Positions 1-5,980 of a stretch of 7,958 nt of DNA are shown here, piece after piece. The notes below the pieces were generated by a model that made no database searches, had not been told where the DNA came from, and was given only the letters and a program-made list of their open reading frames with translations. Positions within the stretch are counted from its first letter, which is position 1. Each line of letters starts with the position of its first letter. A program made the translations under genes and the position numbers. Source of the stretch: Ilumatobacteraceae bacterium (GTDB taxonomy: Bacteria > Actinomycetota > Acidimicrobiia > Acidimicrobiales > Ilumatobacteraceae); NCBI GenBank assembly GCA_007117775.1, contig SKFX01000068.1, positions 1 through 7,958 of the forward strand, written 5' to 3'.

Positions 1-9
1 GAGCAACTG

Positions 10-2010
10 ATGCAATTCCTGGACATCAACCTCCCCCATGGCGGTGAATGGGAGCTCCTCGCCGCGGTCATCGTCATCCTGCTCGGCCCGGTACTCGCTG
101 AGCGGATCCGCATCCCCGGTCTCGTCGGGTTGTTGATCGGCGGCTGGCTGATCGGACCGAACGGCCTCGGGATCGTCCCCGACGGTGTCGGCATCGTGGC
201 CGAATTGGGCACGGTGGGTCTGCTCTATCTGATGTTCCTGGCCGGTCTCGAACTGGACCTCGGGGTCTTCGGACGAGTCCGGAAACAGGCGATCATCTTC
301 GCGCTCTTGACCTTCGCAGCCCCGTTGACACTTGGAGTGATCGCCGGCCTCAGCCTCGGATACGAAGTCGCCGCAGCGGTGCTCTTGGGTTCGCTGTTCG
401 CATCCCACACCCTGGTCACCTATCCAACGGTGAAGCGGATGGGTCTATCGTCGAATCAGGCGGTCGCAGTCGCCGTCGGAGCGACCATCGTCACCGACAC
501 CCTTGCGCTGATGGTTCTCGCGGTGGTGGCCGGATCGACGGCGGGCACGGCGAGCGGCTCGGAGTTGGTGATCCAACTGGTGCTCGGCCTCGGACTGCTG
601 ACGTTGTGGTGCTTCGTGGTGCTGCCCCGTCTGACGCGCTGGTTCTTCACCGGTCTCGGCTCCCAGCGGGTCCTGCGCTACATGTTCTTGATCGCTGCAC
701 TGTTGTCAGCAGCGGTGCTCGCGGAGATGCTCGGCATCGAGGGCATCGTCGGCGCCTTCTTCGCCGGTTTGGCCCTCAACCGCTTCGTGCCCAATGAGAG
801 CTCATTCATGGAGCGCGTCGAGTTCTTCGGCGCCGCGCTGTTCATCCCGATGTTCCTGGTCTCGGTCGGCACCATCATCGACCCCGCCGTCGTCGCCAAC
901 CCGACGACCATTGCATTGGCTGCGGTGTTCACCGCAGCCTGCCTCGGAGGCAAGGCAATCGCAGCGGCATTGTGCAAACCGTTGTTCCGCTTCACCTGGG
1001 ACGAGGTCGCCGTGATGTTCTCGCTCACCACCCCACAGGCAGCCGCCACCCTGGCGGCGACCTTCGTCGGGTTGCAGATCGGTCTGTTCACGATCACTGT
1101 CGTCAACGCAGTCATGCTGTTGATCGTCGCCAGCCTGCTCGCCAGCTCCATCGTTGCGGCCCGTTTCGGGCCCCGGGTCCCGCGACCGACTCAGGACACC
1201 TCGCGCCTCGGCCGATCGGTGCTCATGCAGGTCACCGACCCCGACTGTCGAGAGATCGCCTCGATCGCGGCACGCCTGGCGCGCAGCGACGACGGCGTGG
1301 TGCACCCGACCGTGGTGGTGCCATCGGGAGACACCGCTCCCGACGAGGACGAACTCGAACGGATCGAACACGACATCGTGAGCCTCGGCATCGACGTCGA
1401 GGTGGATGTCCGATTCGACACCAGCGCGACCGAGGGCGTGGTCAATGCGGCAAACGGGCATCAGGCCTCATTGATCGTGACGCCGGCGGGCACCGATGCC
1501 TGGCTGCCGACACTGCTCGGCTCACCTCTTCACGAGATCGTCGCCGCTGCCCCGGTGCCCGTAGTCCTGGTACGGCCGGGAGCGCCGGTGCGCTGGGAGC
1601 GAATCGTGCTGGCACTCGGGCCGGCCCAGTCCAAACGGCCCGGACCAGCGACCGAGTTGAGTCTCGAGATCGCGATGCGTCTGGCCGCCAGCGGACTGGA
1701 GCTGATCGTGGTGGCACCTGAGACGGCTGCGGTCGCGAACCTGATCGCCAGCCACGGCGAGCACACCTTTGAGATCATCGCCGCAGCCCGTGTCGACTGG
1801 TTGCGAGAACACGCCGGTGGCGCAGACGTTGTGGTGATGCCCGGCGGACGCAATGGCGCCATCGACACCGCCCGTTCATCGAAGACGGCCGGAATCGCTG
1901 GAGCCACCGTGGTCGCCGTGGCCGATCGGACCTCGGTGTCACCGGTCGATCGCGTCGGATCCGGCCTCAGCCTGGTGGGTGTCCGCGGCCGCAAGCCGCA
2001 TCTGCTGTAG
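10..2010 (+). CDS. Kef/CPA2-type cation:proton antiporter with tandem C-terminal USP domains
   Basis: This is an inner-membrane monovalent cation (K+ or Na+):proton antiporter of 666 residues. Residues 1-385 form about twelve or thirteen hydrophobic helices with CPA2 hallmarks: RIPGLVGLLIGG (34-45), GPNGLG (49-54), FLAGLELDL (76-84), a transport-site Asp163 in IVTDT, and Lys315 in LGGK, the position of the conserved basic residue in the antiporter core. Only one acidic residue sits at the transport site (TD, not ND or DD), which in this superfamily usually means electroneutral or K+-type exchange. Residues about 403-523 resemble a USP nucleotide-binding domain: G494, nine residues, then G504-S505, although the first Gly of the usual motif is Thr491. 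Residues 530-640 look like a second, degenerate USP copy. The ATG at 10 forms TGATG with a possible upstream stop at 8-10, so an upstream coupled gene may lie outside the window. The ion specificity cannot be read from the sequence. Confidence 0.93.
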   Translation: MQFLDINLPHGGEWELLAAVIVILLGPVLAERIRIPGLVGLLIGGWLIGPNGLGIVPDGVGIVAELGTVGLLYLMFLAGLELDLGVFGRVRKQAIIFALLTFAAPLTLGVIAGLSLGYEVAAAVLLGSLFASHTLVTYPTVKRMGLSSNQAVAVAVGATIVTDTLALMVLAVVAGSTAGTASGSELVIQLVLGLGLLTLWCFVVLPRLTRWFFTGLGSQRVLRYMFLIAALLSAAVLAEMLGIEGIVGAFFAGLALNRFVPNESSFMERVEFFGAALFIPMFLVSVGTIIDPAVVANPTTIALAAVFTAACLGGKAIAAALCKPLFRFTWDEVAVMFSLTTPQAAATLAATFVGLQIGLFTITVVNAVMLLIVASLLASSIVAARFGPRVPRPTQDTSRLGRSVLMQVTDPDCREIASIAARLARSDDGVVHPTVVVPSGDTAPDEDELERIEHDIVSLGIDVEVDVRFDTSATEGVVNAANGHQASLIVTPAGTDAWLPTLLGSPLHEIVAAAPVPVVLVRPGAPVRWERIVLALGPAQSKRPGPATELSLEIAMRLAASGLELIVVAPETAAVANLIASHGEHTFEIIAAARVDWLREHAGGADVVVMPGGRNGAIDTARSSKTAGIAGATVVAVADRTSVSPVDRVGSGLSLVGVRGRKPHLL

Positions 2011-2034
2011 ACGCTGTCCGATCCGGTTCCGCGA

Positions 2035-2059
2035 TGTCGATCGGTGTCGATGGACACTG
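2035..2059. promoter_or_regulatory. Tandem TGTCGAT repeat overlapping a small hairpin in the antiporter-gpx gap
   Basis: TGTCGATCGG at 2035-2044 is followed directly by TGTCGATGG at 2045-2053, giving two identical 7-base cores exactly 10 bases apart. A weaker TGTC-CGATCCGG copy begins at 2015, 20 bases upstream. The second copy also forms a hairpin: GTGTC (2044-2048), loop GATG, GACAC (2053-2057), extended outward by one G-T and one C-G pair to 2042/2059. There is no T-run, so it is not a classical intrinsic terminator. It could be an operator for the peroxidase gene, a weak 3' stabilising hairpin for the antiporter transcript, or chance, since GATCG-type words are common in this genome. Confidence 0.3.
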
Positions 2060-2079
2060 CGAACCAGCCCCAGATCTGA

Positions 2080-2085
2080 GACACT
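2080..2085 (+). promoter_or_regulatory. Possible -10 element for a leaderless gpx transcript
   Basis: The hexamer GACACT ends six bases before the ATG at 2092, and there is no purine-rich Shine-Dalgarno sequence in front of that ATG. The spacing matches the candidate element in front of the flippase-like gene at 2658. In actinobacteria a -10 hexamer at this distance is typical of leaderless mRNAs that begin at the start codon. The match to TANNNT is imperfect at the first base and no good -35 is visible at 16-18 bases upstream, so this is tentative. Confidence 0.25.
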
Positions 2086-2091
2086 GCTGCG

Positions 2092-2580
2092 ATGAGCATT
2101 CACGACATCTCGATCAACGCCCTCGACGGAACCCCAGCCGATCTCGGCGACTATGCCGGCCAAGTGGTCATGGTGGTCAATGTGGCATCGCGTTGCGGTC
2201 TCACACCGCAGTACAGCGAGCTCGAGGAACTCCATCGGACCTACGCCGAGCGCGGCTTCGCGGTGGTCGGTGTGCCCTGCAATCAGTTCATGGGCCAAGA
2301 GCCCGGCACCCCAGCAGAGATCGCTGAATTCTGCTCGACCACCTATGGGGTCAGCTTCGCACTGACCGAGAAGATCGACGTCAACGGTGATGGCCGCCAT
2401 GCCTTGTACGAGGTGCTGTGTTCGACCGCTGACGCCGACGGCCACAGCGGCGACATCCGCTGGAACTTCGAGAAATTCATCATCGACCCCAACGGCGATG
2501 TGGTCGCTCGTTTCGCACCCCAGACCACGCCGATGGCCGCTGAGGTGATCGCGGCGATCGACGCGGTGCTGCCCGACTGA
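2092..2580 (+). CDS. gpx: Cysteine-type glutathione peroxidase (probably thioredoxin-dependent)
   Basis: This cytoplasmic thiol peroxidase of 162 residues reduces H2O2 and organic or lipid hydroperoxides to water and alcohols. The whole GPx fold is present at normal length. The catalytic tetrad is visible: Cys35 in NVASRCGLTPQY, Gln69 in CNQFMGQEP, and Trp124-Asn125 in WNFEKF. Codon 35 is TGC, so this is the Cys form and not a selenoprotein. Cys81 in EFCSTTYGVSF lies 46 residues after Cys35, the spacing of the peroxidatic and resolving cysteines in yeast Gpx3-type enzymes, and Cys63 is the usual third family cysteine. By family knowledge such 2-Cys GPx proteins are recycled by thioredoxin and not by glutathione. 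The ATG at 2092 fits the family N-terminus. No signal peptide is seen. It lies 81 bases after the antiporter and probably has its own promoter. Confidence 0.96.
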   Translation: MSIHDISINALDGTPADLGDYAGQVVMVVNVASRCGLTPQYSELEELHRTYAERGFAVVGVPCNQFMGQEPGTPAEIAEFCSTTYGVSFALTEKIDVNGDGRHALYEVLCSTADADGHSGDIRWNFEKFIIDPNGDVVARFAPQTTPMAAEVIAAIDAVLPD

Positions 2581-2645
2581 ACCGTCGGCCCGGTTCGCAG
2601 TGCTCGGTCGATGATGAGTGCGTGCCTGCTGCGACGGCGACGCGA

Positions 2646-2651
2646 TACCGT
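2646..2651 (+). promoter_or_regulatory. -10 element suggesting a leaderless GTG start at 2658
   Basis: TACCGT fits the actinobacterial -10 pattern TANNNT and is followed by six bases (2652-2657) and then the in-frame GTG at 2658. Transcription would begin at or next to that codon, giving a leaderless mRNA. No Shine-Dalgarno sequence precedes either 2658 or the alternative GTG at 2622. If real, this element excludes the 2622 start because it would lie inside that reading frame. No convincing -35 is visible. Confidence 0.4.
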
Positions 2652-2657
2652 TCTGTC

Positions 2658-3872
2658 GTGACAACACCGACCACATCCGATACCGGCGACGGGCTCGAGC
2701 GTGCCAGTGTTGGCTCGGAGGTCACCGATACGCCCGACGACTCTGCCGCTGTCGGGGTGTCCGATGGAACCGGATCCGATGAGCCCGCGGGTGGTGTCAT
2801 CGGGGCACATACCCACAAGAGCAGGACGCGTCGGGTCATCGGCGTGGCGCTGCGAATCGGGATCAGCCTCGCCGCGATGGCACTGGCGTTCTTCGCGCTG
2901 TCGTCGATCTTCTCCTCGCTGAATTGGAGCCAGGTGCTCTCCACGATCAGATCACTCAACGATGCCGATCGGATCGCATTGCTGATCGGTGCCGGTCTCT
3001 TCATCGCCACCCAGGGCCTTGTCACAGCCTCGACACTGCCGGGTCTCCCGGTGCGCCGGGGTGTCATCGCCTATCTCGGCCCGGCTGCCGTCTCCTCGGT
3101 GATCCCGGGCCCGAGCGACCTCCCGGTCCGCTACCGCATGTACCAGTCGTGGGGATACACCACCTCCGAGGCCGGGCTGTCGATCAGCGCCAGCGGGATC
3201 TTCTCCATCGGCGCCAAACTCGTCGCCCCGGCGCTCGCTGGAGTGGTGGTGCTGATGACCGGGATCAGTGTGACCGATGGTGTCGACACCACCCTGGTGC
3301 TCGCCGGTGTCGTCTTGGTGGCACTGGTCGCCGTCTCGACGGTCCTGCTCGGCTCATCGCGACTGACCTCGTGGCTCGCGTACTGGCTGCAGGCCCCGTG
3401 GAATCTGATCGCACGGTTGACCTCGCGCCAATCCGGCGATCTCGGCCCGACCCTGCACCGGGTCCGATCGAGCGCTCTCGAACTGCTGGCAGCGCGTTGG
3501 CCCATCGCCACCTGGGCCCAGTTGTTGTTCATGGTCTCCCAGATCGGCCTCATGGTCATGGCCCTGCGGTTCATGGGCGTCCCCCAGACCACGATCGGGA
3601 TCACCGAGGTGTTCATCGCCTTCGGAGTGGTGTCAGGCCTCACCGTGCTACCGATCACCGCCGGCAATGTCGGTGTCAGTGAGGCCGGATGGGTCGGCGT
3701 GCTGGGCGCCCTGGCCGGATCGCAGTACATCAACCAAGTCACTGCGGCGGTGCTCGTCTACCGCTGGCTGACCTGGCTGATCATCATCCCCCTCGGCGGA
3801 CTCACGCTCGCTGGTTGGCGGATCGGCGAACGGCGTTCGAACAGGACCGCATCCACGATGGCATCGACATGA
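2658..3872 (+). CDS. MprF/YbhN-type flippase-like integral membrane protein
   Basis: This polytopic membrane protein belongs to the lysylphosphatidylglycerol synthase transmembrane (UPF0104/YbhN) family, whose members are known or suspected lipid translocators. With the GTG at 2658 it has 404 residues; an in-frame GTG at 2622 would give 416. I prefer 2658 because a -10-like TACCGT lies six bases before it. The first 55-60 residues are hydrophilic, rich in Thr, Ser, Asp and Gly, and probably disordered and cytoplasmic. About eight hydrophobic segments follow. Family signatures (numbered from 2622) are the re-entrant Gly/Pro loop GPAAVSSVIPGPSDLPVRYR near 153-172, the SWGYTTSEAG segment at 176-185, and ITAGNVGVSEAG at 345-356. 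There is no aminoacyl-transferase domain, so it is not a complete MprF. Its TGA overlaps the next gene's ATG (ATGA), so the two are translationally coupled and likely share a lipid-related task. The substrate is unknown. Confidence 0.85.
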   Translation: MTTPTTSDTGDGLERASVGSEVTDTPDDSAAVGVSDGTGSDEPAGGVIGAHTHKSRTRRVIGVALRIGISLAAMALAFFALSSIFSSLNWSQVLSTIRSLNDADRIALLIGAGLFIATQGLVTASTLPGLPVRRGVIAYLGPAAVSSVIPGPSDLPVRYRMYQSWGYTTSEAGLSISASGIFSIGAKLVAPALAGVVVLMTGISVTDGVDTTLVLAGVVLVALVAVSTVLLGSSRLTSWLAYWLQAPWNLIARLTSRQSGDLGPTLHRVRSSALELLAARWPIATWAQLLFMVSQIGLMVMALRFMGVPQTTIGITEVFIAFGVVSGLTVLPITAGNVGVSEAGWVGVLGALAGSQYINQVTAAVLVYRWLTWLIIIPLGGLTLAGWRIGERRSNRTASTMAST

Positions 3873-5980
3873 CACCGGCGAGCGACTGCGAAGCCATCTC
3901 CACGGTCGGTATCGCCCAGCCGGTCAACTCGCTCACCGGTGCCATCTTCGTGATCGTCGCAGTGCTGTTGATCGGCGGTGTGGTACGCCACAAGATGGTG
4001 TCGGCGGCCATCGCGATCGCCATCGGTATTGCCGCGAATGCAGTCGGCACCGTCGCATACCACGGATATCCCAGTGCACTGTCGCATTGGATCCACGACC
4101 TCGCGCTGGTGATGCTGCTCGGCACCGTCGCCGGATGGCACCTCGGCAGGATCCGCGACCAACGTCGCCGGCCCGATCCGGCGACCACCACCGGTTGGGG
4201 GAACCGGGGCGCATGGATCGCGACGGCGGTCACCGCCGTGGTCGGCGGGATCGCCATCGCCATCACCCATGATGCGACAACACCGCTGGCAGCAGCCGCG
4301 ATCGCAGCGATCGGTATCGGTGAATTCCTGGCGCGTCGGCGCGGCCTTCCGGCCGGGTTCGGATGGGGCCTCGGCGCGGTGGTCCTCGTGGCACTCGGGG
4401 CCTACTGGGTCGGCCGCAGCGATAGCCCGTTATGCGATCCCGACTCGCTGCTGCAGTTCCACGGACTCTGGCATGTGCTGATCGGTGTCGCCGGATTCGT
4501 CTGGGCCGATCGGGCACTGGCGCGTCTCGGACCCGGGGTCAGTTCCGGCGTCGGCCGTTCGCTCACCGACCGGGTCGCCGGTGGATTGGCCACGGTGCTG
4601 GTGCGCGCCTTTCACCGCGAGGTGGATGTCACCGGCCGCCATCTGATCCCGAGCGATGCTCCGGTGCTGTTCGTGGTCAACCACGGCAACGGCTTCGTGG
4701 ACCCGCTCGTGGTGGCTGCCACGCTTCGGCGTCTGCCGCGCTTCATCGCCAAGGCGGCGCTGTGGAAGATCCTCCCGGCTCGACTGGCGCTGAACGGCCT
4801 CGCAGTACTCCCGGTGTACCGGCGCTCCGACGGTGATGATCCACACGGCAACGACCGCACCTTCGCCGCCACCACCACCGCACTGGCGCGTCACGATCGC
4901 GTCGCAATCTTCCCCGAGGGCACCACGGCTGATCGTGCCGGACTCGACACGATCCGTTCAGGCGCGGCCCGCATCGCGCTCGGCGCAGCCGATGCCGGTG
5001 TGACCGGCATCGTGGTGGTGCCCGTCGGCCTGGCCTTCGAGAGCCGGGTCACGACGCGCAGCCGGGTCGCGGTCCATATCGGTGCGCCAATCGACCTCGA
5101 CGAGTGGCGGACCCATGAATACAGCGACCGGAGCGAGACCGCTGAACCCCATCGCGAGACACATCATCTGACCGATCAGATCCGAGAGGCCCTGGTGGAG
5201 GTCTCACCGGTCTACGACTCGGTCGATGAACGCGAACAACTGCGGCTCGCCGCTGCGGTCAGCCTGCAGGCCGAGCACGGCACCGTCCCCGGTTTCGCAG
5301 CGGTCGAGGGTCGCGCCGCACTGATGGCACAAGCCCCCGATGACGAGCGTGCCGAGGTCACCGAGACCCTCGCACACCATGCGCTGCGACGCGAGATGGT
5401 CGGCCTCAGCGATGCCGATCTGATGCCTGGACCACTGCGGCGCGGCGGATTGCGTCTCCTGCTCGCGGCGGTGACGATCACGGTCCTGGGCCCGGTACTG
5501 GCGACTGCGGCACTCATCAACCTGCCGGTCATCATCGCCGTGCAGCTCGCGGTCATGGCGGTCAAAGAGACCGCCACCAAGGGCACGGTCCGACTCCTCG
5601 TCGGCCTCGTCATGGGTGCGCTGGTGTGGTGGGTGGCCGCGATGGTCCTGGCCGACGGCCCGGTTGCGGTCGCCGCGACGATGTTCGGCCTCGGCATCAT
5701 CAGCGCCATCGCGTTGGCCACCTGGGACTGGGTCGTCGACGGCTTCGCCATCATCAGGATGTGGTTCCGCCGCCGTGACCGCGCCCAGTTGGTCACCGGC
5801 CTCGAACAGTCACGATCACTGGTTGCTGCGGCCGTCGACAATGCCCTCGCATCGGCCCGGCGACCCGATACCCACAGCCGTGTGGACCCGGGGCTCACGA
5901 TCACTTCGAACATCCCCTCCAGCCTCGCCCCGCTCAACGGCGGCGACGATGACGCGAGCACCACGCTCACCCCACACTGA
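3869..5980 (+). CDS. CREST/alkaline-ceramidase-like hydrolase fused to a PlsC-type acyltransferase
   Basis: This 703-residue membrane protein has three parts. Residues 1-215 hold seven hydrophobic helices with CREST-superfamily (alkaline ceramidase, PAQR, Per1) motifs: SDCE at 5-8, QPVN at 17-20, H65 in GTVAYH, D77 in HWIHD, and an HxxxH pair H198/H202 in LLQFHGLWHVL. The three His would bind zinc for amide or ester hydrolysis. Residues 250-410 are a PlsC-like acyltransferase: NHGNGFVD (His272 and Asp278, an H-X5-D spacing), IFPEGTT at 347-353, and VVPVGLAFE at 383-391. Residues 411-520 are soluble, then four hydrophobic segments (about 526-619) and a polar tail. The ATG at 3869 overlaps the upstream TGA (ATGA). 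A longer reading frame back to 3689 would overlap the flippase gene by 180 bases and is rejected. With seven helices the acyltransferase would face the cytosol if the N-terminus is outside. It probably acts in acyl-chain exchange on a membrane lipid. The substrate is unproven. Confidence 0.88.
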   Translation: MTPASDCEAISTVGIAQPVNSLTGAIFVIVAVLLIGGVVRHKMVSAAIAIAIGIAANAVGTVAYHGYPSALSHWIHDLALVMLLGTVAGWHLGRIRDQRRRPDPATTTGWGNRGAWIATAVTAVVGGIAIAITHDATTPLAAAAIAAIGIGEFLARRRGLPAGFGWGLGAVVLVALGAYWVGRSDSPLCDPDSLLQFHGLWHVLIGVAGFVWADRALARLGPGVSSGVGRSLTDRVAGGLATVLVRAFHREVDVTGRHLIPSDAPVLFVVNHGNGFVDPLVVAATLRRLPRFIAKAALWKILPARLALNGLAVLPVYRRSDGDDPHGNDRTFAATTTALARHDRVAIFPEGTTADRAGLDTIRSGAARIALGAADAGVTGIVVVPVGLAFESRVTTRSRVAVHIGAPIDLDEWRTHEYSDRSETAEPHRETHHLTDQIREALVEVSPVYDSVDEREQLRLAAAVSLQAEHGTVPGFAAVEGRAALMAQAPDDERAEVTETLAHHALRREMVGLSDADLMPGPLRRGGLRLLLAAVTITVLGPVLATAALINLPVIIAVQLAVMAVKETATKGTVRLLVGLVMGALVWWVAAMVLADGPVAVAATMFGLGIISAIALATWDWVVDGFAIIRMWFRRRDRAQLVTGLEQSRSLVAAAVDNALASARRPDTHSRVDPGLTITSNIPSSLAPLNGGDDDASTTLTPH

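Noticed and set aside
802..1721. Long offset frames on both strands inside the antiporter gene (802-1461 minus, 972-1721 plus)
   Set aside because: They are low-complexity shadows of the antiporter coding sequence with no start signals or family motifs.
2194..2196. Possible selenocysteine codon in the glutathione peroxidase
   Set aside because: The catalytic codon 35 is TGC (Cys), not TGA, so no recoding is involved.
2581..2621. Possible terminator after gpx (ACCG...CGGT at 2581-2594)
   Set aside because: The stem is only four base pairs with no T-run, so it is not distinguishable from chance.
1939..2676. 245-residue minus-strand frame spanning the gpx gene
   Set aside because: It runs antisense through the complete glutathione peroxidase and shows no domain of its own.
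2924..3682. 252-residue plus-strand open frame inside the flippase-like gene
   Set aside because: It is an offset frame with Arg/His/Pro-rich composition and no recognisable domain, while the main frame has continuous membrane helices and family motifs.
3689..3868. Upstream extension of the CREST-PlsC frame to an earlier start at 3689
   Set aside because: It would overlap the end of the flippase-like gene by about 180 bases, its residues are Arg/His/Pro-rich frame-shadow composition, and the ATG at 3869 gives a proper ATGA-coupled start just before the SDCE motif.
4005..4310. GCGATCGC palindromes (HIP1-like octamers) seen near 4013 and 4297 and again near 6515
   Set aside because: The first two are explained by Ala-Ile-Ala codons in membrane helices with a strong ATC preference. 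Three by-eye copies in about 8 kb do not establish a genome signature.
5212..5970. 252-residue minus-strand frame inside the fusion gene
   Set aside because: It is Ser/Arg/Thr-rich shadow sequence opposite the C-terminal membrane region and has no recognisable motif.
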